Assembly (NCBI GenBank): GCA_964019695.1
Contig: OZ026520.1
Span: 32,282,620-32,346,619, forward strand
Source of the DNA: Loripinus fragilis
Taxonomy: Eukaryota > Mollusca > Bivalvia > Lucinida > Lucinidae
DNA: 64,000 nt
Reading direction: 5' to 3'
Below the pieces are notes generated by a model. The model saw nothing but the letters and a program-made list of their open reading frames with translations, was not told the DNA's origin and did no database searches. Positions 20,112 to 30,951 of the stretch are shown piece after piece (position 1 is the stretch's first letter; each line of letters opens with the position of its first letter). Both the position numbers and the translations under genes were made by a program.

Positions 20112-20356
20112 CGAGACCAAGTGCGGATCCAGAGGGGGGGACAGGGGGTCCGGACCCCCCCTGGAAAATCACAAGTTATATGGGTTTGTATAGGGAATAA
20201 GCTTGAAAAATGATATATTTCTTTGAAATTGACCATTTGACTTCTGTAAAATAAGCTGAGGACTAAAAAAAAAAATAAAAATAAAAAACGTCAGAGCTTT
20301 TTTTGACAGACTGACCTGGACCCCCACTGACGAAAATTCCTGGATCCGCGCAGGTG
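20112..20356. mobile_element. Palindromic MITE, family Pal-9
   Basis: GTGCGGATCCAGAGGGGGGG ... GGTCCGGACCCCCCC ... CTGGACCCCCACTGACG ... TGGATCCGCGCAGG. Confidence 0.8.
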
Positions 20357-20473
20357 ACTGTAACTGTAAATGAATTGAATAAATGGAGGATCATTACTTA
20401 GAGGTCGCAGTGCAATGAGATCACATTGATTGACAAATGGATAGACATTTGGGCCTGCCCATGCATACACTCT

Positions 20474-20650
20474 TTAACTCTTTGCATGCTGGGTATTTTT
20501 TCATGCTTATAACCTTTTCAGAAAATTCTTTTATGAACACTATTAGAGCGTCAAATTGTTTGGATTCAGATCAGAACCGACATGCTGGGCCCAAACCATC
20601 TGCAATGATCAGCAGATGACAAAAGTGGACGCTTAAGGAAAGAGATAATA
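20474..20650. mobile_element. Pal-1 MITE copy
   Basis: TTAACTCTTTGCATGCTGGG at the left, GATCAGCAGATGACAAAAGT and GGAAAGAG at the right. Confidence 0.75.
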
Positions 20651-20811
20651 AATATTGAGGTCACATCTTACGTATAATTTCCAAAATATAGCATATTTCT
20701 GCCCCAGCCTGTGAATTTGTTTTTCATTTAGCAAATGGTGCATACAACGATGAAATGGCACATTTTGCAGTAGCTCATCTTGGTCTACACTAGTACTGTT
20801 CCAGGGTTCAA

Positions 20812-21161
20812 GCTGGATCCTGACAGTAGGGAGAAGTAGGGAGAAGTCCCTCTCGCAAAATTAGGGAGAAATACAAGTCAGATAGGGAGAAGTTATAGCA
20901 CAAAATTACGGCATTTTCTGTTGGTTTATATAGAAGCAAATTAGCCATTACACATACTATTGCCATTAAATGCAAGGAGAAATAGGATGCAGTGGTAGTA
21001 GATTGTCACGAAAGCTTGCGTTTGTGTGCTCATAGATGAAAATGAATGTCCCTAAAAATATTTAAGGGATACTCCCACAAATTCTCCCTGGATCCCATTT
21101 AGGGCAAAATTTCGGCCCCTAGGGCATCATCCTAGATGCCGGCTAGCTTATTCCCTGGTTT
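20812..21161. mobile_element. Candidate CAGGG-ended element
   Basis: Begins CAGGGTTCAAGCTGGATCC and ends GCTAGCTTATTCCCTG, similar but imperfect inverted ends. Short AGGGAGAAGT motifs recur near the left end. No clean target duplication, so the borders are tentative. Confidence 0.45.
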
Positions 21162-21184
21162 CCCAAAATACCTGCTTACAACTG

Positions 21185-21560
21185 TTTAAAGCTGCATACT
21201 CTGTAACTATGAACATTTTTCGAAAAAAAATATTTTCTTTTTAAATCATTTGCAAAAGTAGAATAAAGTTATGTTGTCACAATAAATCTAATTTCTACAG
21301 CTGAAAACTGCATGAAAAAGTGAATTATCTTATAAAAACGTGTATTTTCTCTTGTTTGTAATTATTTGCGTCCCTCCAATAATTCTAGACAGTTGATTTT
21401 TAACATAAATGCTGTTGTTTTGGCACTAATAATTTGTTAATTATTACGAAAAAGGTAAAATGTATACCTGAATTTTAGTATTTTTACTGTGTTCTTGAAA
21501 AATAGAAACATTATTTTTAAATTGAAAAAATCAAAAGTTACAGATTATGCAGCTTTAACC
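21185..21560 (+). mobile_element. 375-bp MITE with TTAAAGCTGCA ends
   Basis: TTTAAAGCTGCATACTCTGT at the left; AGATTATGCAGCTTTAA at the right. A reversed relative lies at 45872-46235. Confidence 0.7.
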
Positions 21561-21626
21561 AACATTGGGTTATTAACCCATATCCCACCAGTTCTATTTT
21601 GTCCTGAAAATGTTGTCTGCTTTTAA

Positions 21627-21834
21627 CCCTTAAAGCGCCAATCACAACTTGCAGCAGACGACAAATCTTGAGACATCTTTCCCAATCTTCGAAAAAATAA
21701 GGTATGATGTTTCATGAGAATTGTCTGCTAGCAGACAATTCTCATGAAATAGCATGCCTTATTTGTTATTTTTGAAAAAACAGCAAAATTTTAAATTGTC
21801 GTCTGCTGCAAATTATAGGTGGTGCTTTAAGGGT
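21627..21834. mobile_element. Pal-8 MITE copy
   Basis: TAACCCTTAAAGCGCCAATC ... TTCATGAGAATTGTCTGCTA / TAGCAGACAATTCTCATGAA ... TTGTCGTCTGCTGCAAATTA ... GGTGCTTTAAGGG. Confidence 0.8.
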
Positions 21835-22076
21835 AAATGTTTGCTGCATATGTTCAAGTGCACTTCAGACTAGATTTTATACACTATGAACCCTGATCAG
21901 ACCGCTTTCTTGATAGAAATGGTAACTCTGACCGGCATACTATAATTTTAGGATTACATTAGTGAATATTGGAATAAATCCATTCAGAACCTGGGTCCAT
22001 AGGCTACCTAAGAACAAAAGCAGATGAAACAGCAGGCAACAAAAGTCGTGACTGGCATGAAAAGGGTTTAATTTTT

Positions 22077-22275
22077 ATAAACCCTTTACTCCATGACAAC
22101 CCCTTTTGATCCCTTTTTGGAAATATGGAAAATGGAGCATTTGCTACATTGGAGCAAATGCTCCATTTTCCATAATATTTTCAAAAGTATTCAAAACTTA
22201 ACTTATTTTTCCATGTTGTCTAAAAAAAGAAAATAATGTCATGATCTAAAAATAGCCTATGGAGTAAAGGGTTAA
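22077..22275. repeat. Palindromic repeat
   Basis: TAAACCCTTTACTCCATGAC ... GGAAAATGGAGCATTTGCT / AGCAAATGCTCCATTTTCC ... CTATGGAGTAAAGGGTTA. A single copy of this type was seen. Confidence 0.7.
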
Positions 22276-23180
22276 AGATATACTGACAGCCGAACAGTTT
22301 GGACCCAAATTGGGGTCAGCATAAAGCTGCACATGATATTTGGCTGTTAGTATATCTTTAAAAAAAATCTGCAAACAACATTTCAAAATAATGGTTAATT
22401 GCCCAGTATGCAAAGAGAATTTTTTAGATTACATTTATTTACCTACTTTCTGAACTGATTTATTCCACTATTCACTAATGTAATCCTGTTACTTTTGGAT
22501 GCTGGAGTATTCTATCAAATAACTTCTTTTCCAAATATTGCAATGCTGAATCTATAGTTTTAAAACTAACAAATGTCTTTTACAGTCCTTCATAATAAAC
22601 ATTTTAACAATTAGGCCAAATAAAAAAATATGTGTTGCTCAGTTTACCATATAGGACTACCAACCCTAGAATATCAAGTTGTACAATTTCAAGTGAGATT
22701 GGAAGAAAATTAATGAAAAAAAATATAATGAAAAAGTTCATCTGAGATTGAAAAAGAAAACAAAAGGGTTTTAAGCCAGAATTTTTTATTAGCTGACTTT
22801 GGAGAGAAAAAAATCAGAATTAGGTGGGGAAGCTTTTTTGGGGGTTATATCTCCAGAACAAACAGTAAAACTAGTAAGGTAAACCAACAGTCAGTATTAA
22901 ATCTTTAAACATTCCATCATTTTCCTAGAAAAATCTGGACAGGACAATCACTTATAACAGAGTCACTCTCAAAAATACACAGACAGAACCTCAAAAATAA
23001 ATTATCATTTTCAATGAAACAAATAATATTTAGAGTAGGCGGATAAAAAAAATACAAAAATTTAGATTTTTTACTACTTTCCAGAAAATTACAGTAGGAG
23101 GGTTTGTAAATCAACTTATAACTAGAAATTGTGTTTATGAAACACTGTGCCCCCAACCATATGCTTGTCCATAAGGATTA
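22276..23180. other. Intergenic stretch without recognised features
   Basis: AT-rich DNA with only short open frames and a remnant palindrome near 22340. Nothing supportable. Confidence 0.5.
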
Positions 23181-23183
23181 TCT

Positions 23184-23620
23184 CACCAGGTAATCTACTC
23201 ATCATCCTCTATCTGCTGACCAATTCGAGGCTACTAGCTGTAATGGTTTTCTAGATTTATCTTTGTGTGCTGTGCTAATTTGCAAAGGGCAATTACCCTT
23301 AAAAATGCAAAGGCCAATAACTGCTTAACCCTGGTCAAAAAAATTTCACCAGGTAATCTACTCATCATCCTCTATCAGCTGTACAAGTTTGAAGCTCCTA
23401 GCTATGATAGTTTTGGAGATATCTAGCTTTCTATGTCCAAAGTTTCAAAGGGCAATAACTTTTAAAAAAAAGCTTTCTTTAAATTTTCACCAGGTACCGT
23501 AATTTACTCATTATCCTCTATCTGCTGACTAAGTTTGAAGCTCCTAGCTGTTATACTTTTTGAGATATCTTGATTACAAAAATTCATTATAACCCTTTAA
23601 AAGAGGCATAACTCCACAAA
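23184..23620. repeat. Three tandem units of 143-162 bp
   Basis: Each starts TCACCAGGTAATCTACTCAT (23184, 23346, and about 23489 as TCACCAGGTACCGTAATTTA) and carries AAGCTCCTAGCT and GAGATATCT. Non-coding. Confidence 0.75.
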
Positions 23621-23884
23621 GGGAGATAATTTGGACTAAAAAAATACCCAGCAACTTTTTTTTATGACAAATATATTTATGAAATATCAAAACGGTACCT
23701 TAATTTTTGCAATGGACTGACAAGCCCAAAGCAATATACCCCTTCAACTTTTTCAAAGTTGGGGGCTTAAAAAAATGTTGGCCTTACATCAAATAATCTC
23801 CCTCTAATACTGAATGAAAAATCAGCTAAATCAACCATGACTTTTCAATGCATTTTTTTTTAAATCGAAAGCCAGGGCGTAATT

Positions 23885-24040
23885 GAAAATTACTTTTCTT
23901 ATTTCTCACCAAAACATATGCTGTGGGTACTCAAAAGAACCACCACTATGAGCACCTTTAAACCACACGTTTAAACTGATCGCTAGGAAAATAATCAAAT
24001 TTTTACACTAAAAAGTTTGCATCCAATGACTGTTTCTATA
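23885..24040. mobile_element. Pal-4 half copy
   Basis: AATTACTTTTCTTATTTCTC and GTGGGTACTCAAAAGAACCA; the second arm is decayed. Confidence 0.55.
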
Positions 24041-24562
24041 CTATGAAAAGCTCTTCACTAGAATGCACATCTATGCATTCTGCAATAAAAGAAATGATAA
24101 AAAAGATTCCTTCTTATTAAACCTACCTACTTTTTCAAGTATTAATGTGAACCACACATTTATTTTATTTTGTCCTTAAACTTTCAGTTACATTTGCTTA
24201 AAATCTAAAAAAATGCATTGTGTACTCTTAATCTTTTCTCCCATTTTTTTAACAGGTCAATTTGACCACATACCTGATGAGTGATTAGGTGTTTCAACTG
24301 TAGCTATACAATGGGAAACAGAGTAGACCTTGTACTGGGCCATCTGTCTGATTTGTAAGGGTAAATATGGTAAAAAAAAAAGGTCTTTATGTGGACTATT
24401 AGTTTTATGCCCTCAGAGGTTGTGGTGTCAAAAAATTCTTTTTATGTTGAACCATTATGATATGTACATGAACCACCCAAAAAGGAGAAAATGACAAGTC
24501 CATTATATAAAGTGTTTTATGACCTGTCTACACCACACTCCCACCTCAGAATATATCATAGG

Positions 24563-24690
24563 ACTAAATAAGCGAACTTTTTGAGCATAACATACTTTTT
24601 GGTGCTCTAAATAACTGTCTCTTTGATCATTGAGAGGATTCTTTTGAGCACCCACATCAGTAAAATGAAAGTAAATTCTTAACTTGAGGC
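24563..24690. mobile_element. Pal-4 copy, degraded
   Basis: AAGCGAACTTTTTGAGCATAA, then TTTTGGTGCTCTAAATAACT ... GATTCTTTTGAGCACCCAC. Confidence 0.55.
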
Positions 24691-24744
24691 CTGGATCTGC
24701 ACTTGCTTTCCATATGTATTTAATCTAAAACTTTATACAGTTTT

Positions 24745-24935
24745 GTGTCAATGCTTTACGTCCCAATCAACAATTTCTCAGTCATAATGAGATGTTTTCC
24801 TGGGTTGAACCAGTCATAATAAGAGGATAAAGTATCTTGCTCAAGGACACAACACTGCATAGATCTGAAGTGTCTCGAACTAGCAACCCTTCAATCCCAA
24901 GTCTAACATTCTGCCAATGAGCCACTGCACTCCTT
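24745..24935 (-). mobile_element. SINE copy, diverged
   Basis: Reverse copy: TTTACGTCCCAATCAACAAT, GTATCTTGCTCAAGGACACA and CAATGAGCCACTGCACTCC. No clear target duplication. Confidence 0.75.
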
Positions 24936-24962
24936 AGTTTATGAAGTAGTTCGTTAATTAAC

Positions 24963-25166
24963 TACAGTCAAACCTGTGTAGAACAGCCACTCAAAAATAG
25001 ACAAAGATCTAATGACAAATGGTTGCTTAATGTAGGTCTAAAGTATTGCATAATGCTCCCTCTGGAGCATTCTGCAATACTTTTGACCTGCATTAAGTGT
25101 TATTGGTCTTGAAAAACAATTTTTGGTCTTTTTGAGAGTGGTCATTTTACACAGGTTTTACTGTAT
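24963..25166. mobile_element. Pal-2 MITE copy
   Basis: ACAGTCAAACCTGTGTAGAA ... ATAATGCTCCCTCTGGAGCAT ... TTACACAGGTTTTACTGTA. Confidence 0.85.
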
Positions 25167-25435
25167 ATGGTATTGATTGACCATCAATATCAACTTGAGG
25201 TCAGAGCTCTGTATTAAGCTGGGGTCAAATCGAATGCATTAGCCTGTAAAGTAGTTAATTAAAGCAGTGTTTTCATAGGAAAACTATGTCCCCCCCAACC
25301 GTAATTTGCGTCGGCAAGCATGCTTACTGCTCTTGTTTGTGTCACAATGATCCATCAATTATTTCAAGGGAGAGCATGCACAAACACAATTTTGGTCAAA
25401 CTTTGAAATTACAAAGTGCTGTGGTTAATGTGAAT

Positions 25436-25549
25436 ATAAGGTCAAGGTCATTAAAATCGAATTAACTTTTTTCTGTCTCCAAACAATGTATCTATGCAAG
25501 TTTGGTGCAGAAAACCCCACTGGTTCAGAAGACAGAGCTCAGAAAAGGC
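25436..25549. repeat. GTCAAGGTCA tandem module, left part
   Basis: AAGGTCAAGGTCATTAAAAT then ATCTATGCAAGTTTGGTGCA and CACTGGTTCAGAAGACAGAG. The unit is cut by the hAT-like element and resumes at 26838. Confidence 0.7.
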
Positions 25550-26829
25550 CAGGGATGAAGCGAGTACTAAGAAAAAGTACTCAAGTAAGTACTGAGTACT
25601 GTCTGTTTTGAAAGTACTTGAGTAAGTACTGAGTACATATTTTATAAATGTACTTAAGTAAGTACTGAGTACTTTAGAAAAGTACTCATGAGTACATCTG
25701 AGTACTAGGAGTACTATAAAGTATGCAATGAAAATTTAAGGCTAAAGCCAAATTTAATAACTAAACAGACTGCAAATAATTATATTATTTACAAGCACAT
25801 ACATAGTAGTGACATCTAAGATTCAATAGATAAACCCTGATACAAGTTATTAAACATTTAAGCACTAAATAAATCAATAGCTGATTCTGCAAACACTGCA
25901 GATCCAGATGTGAAGGCTCATAATGAGCCGCCTCATCTGAATCTACAGTGTTTGTCTACTAGATTTTGATTTTGGCACTTTATGTGATGAGCTTGAGAAC
26001 TGTTCTGTTCTGTTTTAAGGATTATATTATTCCTGATATTTTTATTCATTAATATTTGGACACCAACAATTATTGACATAATTGTCTGAAAAAGTGATCA
26101 TGCATACATGTACATGTCAGAATGCAGATCAAATGTCAAACAGTATAGACCATTATCAGACTGCCGCTGATCTGGGTGTGCACTGTTTGTTCAGGTATAT
26201 TTCTGTCCCAATATTTGGGGTAAATACAGTGTCTTATTTTACTGCAAGTGTGACAAAAACAACACTATACTAATTAAAGCGCTTTGTAGTAATACAAAAT
26301 AGTGTTGCTCCTGGCCAATTATATGCATCATTAGGCCTTTCATCAAGTCCATTGTTTATAAAGAAATCAATGTGGCCAAACTAAGCTAAAAAAGCTTGAT
26401 AGGTAAAATACACCCTTTCTAAATATTAGGATATGGCTTAAAAAGTACAAGTGTTTCTCAGGCCACTTTAATGAAAAACAGATGAGGCAGGCAGGTTTTA
26501 TATTTATATTTTTTTATTTCCCAAAACGCAGATAAGGCTACTTTTTTCAAGTCTGAAAAATGAAAAAAGACAGATGAGGGGCATTTGAAACAGATGAGGG
26601 AGGGCATGAGAAACAATTAACTTTTTTTCCTATCTGATTGAAATTTAAAAAAGTACTCAGTAGTACTCCCAATGTACTCATGAGTACAGGTTTTTTTTTG
26701 TAACAGTACTTAAGTAAGTACGAGTACATGTACTCATGAATTTCGCTAAGTACAGAGTACAGCTAAGTACTGAAAAAAAGTACTCGAGTAAGTACGAGTA
26801 CAAGTACGAGTATGAGTACTCCATCCCTG
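25550..26829. mobile_element. hAT-like non-autonomous element with AGTACT arrays
   Basis: 1280 bp. Starts CAGGGATGAAGCGAGTACT, ends AGTACTCCATCCCTG. The exact 8-bp repeat GAAAAGGC flanks it (25542-25549, 26830-26837). Both ends carry many (A)GTACT-type subterminal motifs, like transposase-binding arrays. The middle has no transposase and contains other palindromic repeats. It split a 150-bp tandem module that resumes at 26838. Confidence 0.9.
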
Positions 26830-26837
26830 GAAAAGGC

Positions 26838-27480
26838 TGAATTTACTGGTTTTTCTTAAAGATGATGACCTTCGAATGAGGTGACCTTGAAAATTAGGTC
26901 AAGGTTACCAAAAGCATATCAGCTCTACATTTTGCCACAATGATACAATACATTAAGTTTAGCTATATAATATATTGCTCAATTCAAGAGACATACAAAA
27001 AACATTTAACATTTCAAAGTGCTGGTGTTACCTTGAAAATAAAGTCAGGGTCATCAAAATCTAAACAACTCATAACCCTCTCCTAATAATATATCTATGC
27101 AAGTTTGGTTAAAATTGAATCACTGGTTTCTGTGGAAATGGCTGATTTATACTGTCTTTATTATATGGGAGGGTGACCTTGAAAATTATGTCAAGGCCAC
27201 CAAATTCTAATCAACTCTTCCCACCCTTCCATTAATATATCTATGCAAGTTTGGTCAAAATCCCTCCACCACTTCAAAGTATAGCGCAGGGAAACCCTAT
27301 TTTGGACATTTCAGAGTGCCTGTGTGACCTTGAAAATTATGTCAAGGTCACCAAAATGTAATCAACTCTTCCCCTCGGCTCTTCCCCTCCTCCCAACAAT
27401 GTATCTGTGCAAGTTTGGTAAAAAGCCATCAACTGGTTCAGAAGATAATGAATGGAAACAAAAAAGTGGACGCCGTCGCC
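26838..27480. repeat. GTCAAGGTCA tandem module, about 150-bp units
   Basis: Units start near 26880, 27026, 27174 and 27324 with GTGACCTTGAAAATTATGTC-like sequence, each followed by ATCTATGCAAGTTTGGT. The end GTGGACGCCGTCGCCAACGG is typical of the same repeat's right edge. Confidence 0.75.
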
Positions 27481-28067
27481 AACGGGATCCGCATCAAAAA
27501 ACAATATATCCCCCCACCCTCTGGGTTGGGGGGACATCATAAAAATGTCATTGAACAAGTGTTGGACCCTAATCTGATAAAATTTTCTGGATCCTGGCAT
27601 GTGCAATCTGATGAAGTAGTAGGTAGCTACTGAATGGCAAAAAATGTATACACTACAGTGTACACTAGCCAGAGAACTAAACTTGTCTGACGGGCAACTT
27701 GAAGACACAAGCAACTTGTCCCCACATTTTTAACTTGCCCTACACTGTGCCACATGGTTTATTTAACATATCTAAGAATTCTGATAGGCTCAAAGTACGA
27801 AGACGCAATGGCAAGCAGTGAAGACCATGATCAGACTGAGCAGTTTGATCTGGTTCTGCACTGTTTGCCTAGATATGTTTGTCCGAAAAACTTAGGTTCA
27901 TAGTTTTAGACCTTTTATTTTAGTTGTTTTAAGCTGACAGCATAACCATAAGGCAGTCTAATTATTTATGAATTTGTACCTGCAAGAGTTTAAGAAAGAC
28001 ATGAAAAAGATATTTCTGTAATTTCAGCTTTTCCAAGGGGCAAACTTCCCTGACTATCAGTTTGCCG

Positions 28068-28098
<31 letters not shown>
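28068..28098 (+). repeat. 31-base C run
   Basis: An uninterrupted run of 31 C. The length is prone to sequencing or assembly error. Confidence 0.9.
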
Positions 28099-28744
28099 AG
28101 CAAATTCAACATGTGTCTGGCAAGTGGGTAATTGCTTATTTCTAACACTGCCCTGATAAGACTCCTCTTTCAGAAGCAGTTGAGATCTGCTTTTTTACAC
28201 TACTTGCATGGGCCTATCTATCCAAATATAAAAAGTGCATATTGGCCTCAGGGCGCGAAAACCTGATTTTTTTTGTATGCTAACATCAAAAGTGCAGACC
28301 AACCTGTACACCCCCTCTAACAAGTCTCTGAAGCTTAAGCAGGCTGGTTTGAGTCCTACCTGATCGCAAAAATTCCAAAAGACAGGTTTTCTCGTGTTGA
28401 GGCCCATATGATAACTGAAATAATGTTACAAGTGATCTAAAAGGCTTTGCTTTACTAGAAGTTCACTCATGAGCATTTGGCTCAGATGCTCAAAAAACTG
28501 AGTACCAAATCTGTCAACCCTTGTCCTGCTATTTTTTTTTTGTCCAGAAAATGTCATCTGCTGCATATTTTTGAATGCACTGAAGACTAATTTTGTCAAA
28601 GAAACAAACACTATGAACCCTGATCAGACTGCTCCTAAGGGAGCAGTCAGATCTGGGTCCATATTGTTTGCAGTATAGGCCACCAAAGTTACTAAACAGA
28701 AGAGAGAGCAGACGGTGATTGTCATGAATAGAGGGGGAAAATGT

Positions 28745-28952
28745 TAACTCTTTGCCTACTAGTGTCGTCTGCTGATAACATTTGCAAACAGTTTGAACCC
28801 AGATAAGGCCAGACAGAACATCGGGCCTGATCTGGATTAACACTGTTTGACACCTTGATGGTATTCCTGAAAGAATTTTTAGAAAAAATTGAATTTGAAA
28901 AAATTCAGCAGACGACAAAAAAGCATGAAAAATTACCCAGCATGCAAAGAAT
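28745..28952. mobile_element. Pal-1 MITE copy
   Basis: TTAACTCTTTGCCTAC ... GTCGTCTGCTGATAACATTT ... CAGCAGACGACAAAAAAGC ... TTACCCAGCATGCAAAG. Confidence 0.8.
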
Positions 28953-29255
28953 TATGGTGTCTTGTGTACAGTTTAATCATCAGCCTATGGGCACCATCAT
29001 TACTGCTGTCATACACTTCATAAACAGATCATTAAAGTGATAAAGGTGGATGAGAAGTGTGACTTGGTATAATAATGAGCTATGACAATGATAGCCCTTA
29101 GCCTGCCACGAAAAAATGAATCTGAAAATGTTTGTTCCAGTCGTCTGTTGCATATAAATGCTTTTGCTAAGGAATAATTTTGGCATACAAACAGTGTGGT
29201 GCACTGGGTGCACACTGTTTGCTCCAGAGACGTTATAATGGACTAGTAACTGAAG

Positions 29256-29724
29256 AGTTAGTAGGTTTTGTTTTTTAAAAAATATTGTCGTCTGCTATTT
29301 TTTTTTTTAAATCAACCTTTTCAAAAAACAATTTTGAAGGAAAACCATTCATGAGTGTCAAACAGATTGGATCCAAATCAGGCCCATACACGGTTCCAGA
29401 AGGGGGATATGGGGTCCGGACCCCCCCTGGAAAATCACAAGTTCTATAGGTTTCTACAGAAATTAGCATTTGGACCCCTCCCCCCCCCCCCCTGGAAAAT
29501 GTTGGACCCCCTCTCGAACCTTGGACACCATTAGACCCCCTCTGTAAAACTGTAAAATATGTTGAGGACTAAAAAAAAATAACAATCTCAGAGCTTTTTT
29601 CTGTCAGGTGGGCCTGGACCCCCTGACAAAATTTTCTGGATCTGCGCAGGAGGCCCAACAAAATTGTCAGGCCTGATCTGGGTATGAACTGTTTGCAGAG
29701 TCATCACTAGCATGCAAAGAGTTG
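29256..29724. mobile_element. Pal-1 copy interrupted by a Pal-9 element
   Basis: The left half contains TTGTCGTCTGCTA and GAGTGTCAAACAGATTGG; the right half contains GGCCTGATCTGGGTATG and GCATGCAAAGAGTT. A Pal-9 element sits between at about 29391-29652, with AGGCCCA on both sides. Confidence 0.7.
29391..29652. mobile_element. Pal-9 MITE copy inside a Pal-1 copy
   Basis: GGGGTCCGGACCCCCCCTGG ... GGACTAAAAAAAAATAAC ... CTGGATCTGCGCAGG, flanked by AGGCCCA. Confidence 0.75.
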
Positions 29725-29759
29725 AGGGAAACTAAATGAAGTTTTCAGAAGAAAACATG

Positions 29760-30500
29760 TCCCCGCACCCACTTCATAGAGTTATATGATGTTAGTGGCA
29801 TTGAAAATTAGGTCAAGGTCACAAAAATCTGATCATACATTAAGGTTCTGCCACTGATGAATATGTGCCAGTTTGGTAAAATCTGGCCATAATGGTTCAG
29901 AAGACTGAGTGAAGACAAGGCGTTTTCATAGGGCATAAAAAAATAAGTGTGTTTCGGGTAACAGGTCTGAAAATTTTTCGTAGGTAGGCACACATAGTAT
30001 TTTTATTTATTTTTTTTCTTAAAAAAAAAAATATAATTTTATGCATTTTGAAAGGCGTTTCGTGTAGCCTTTTAAATTGCATAAAATTATATTTCCCCTA
30101 GAAAACCTGAGAAAATTCCAGGTTTCACCAGTAAATTTAAGTAGGGTTGGGTTACCTTAAAACAGGTAATTTTGAATTTGGCCTTGTTATATATCCTGGT
30201 GACCTTTAAAATTAAATTATGTCAATGTCACCAATATCTAATCATCTATTAAGATTCTGCCAATGATGTAGTCAGTTTGGTCAAAATCTGGCCATAATGT
30301 TTCATAAGATAGAATGCAGGCAAAGCTTTTTCATAGTTATATGAGCCTGGTGACCTTGAAAACTAGGTCAATGTCACCAAAATCTAATCATCTATTAAGG
30401 TCCTCCCAATCATTGATGATGTATCTGTGCCAGTTTGGACATGCTTTGTACACGACTTTCTAGAATTGAAGCCAGAGGTCAAGGTCACAGTGCCCCGGAA
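29760..30500. repeat. GTCAAGGTCA tandem module, about 160-bp units
   Basis: Units near 29799, 30190 and 30350 carry CCTTGAAAACTAGGTCAATG-like sequence, ATCTAATCATCTATTAAGG and TGTGCCAGTTTGG. The module directly precedes the intact LINE. Confidence 0.7.
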
Positions 30501-30951
30501 AAAGTATGTGACACTCTGCGGCCCCATGATGTATCCACATACCAACTTTGGGAGTCCAACCCCCAATAATACGAGATATGCATCAGACACAGTCGCATTA
30601 CAAAGCTTTAACAAATTAAATAAACAGCCATTTACCGAGGGCTAAGTGTGATGATGCCTACTATACTAAGTATACTTGGTGATGCACTCTACCGGAAGAA
30701 GAACAGTTAACTACAAAACTCAGACTCTTGACCCTGTGGGATGAAGAGACACATAGATAAATGTGCGTATGCATGAATGATAAGGCAAAACCTATATACC
30801 CCAAAAAGAGTTGATATTCATATGGCGGATTTTTACACACACCCTGGAGAATGATTGTCAGTTTTCATGCTTCAGAAATAACCCTGTTTTAGCTGATATA
30901 AGCAGATAAGTCACAGTCATACCCCACCCACCTTTTCAACATAGCAAATGT

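Noticed and set aside
27337..27714. 125-codon minus-strand frame
   Set aside because: It runs antisense through the GTCAAGGTCA repeat units and is not coding-like.
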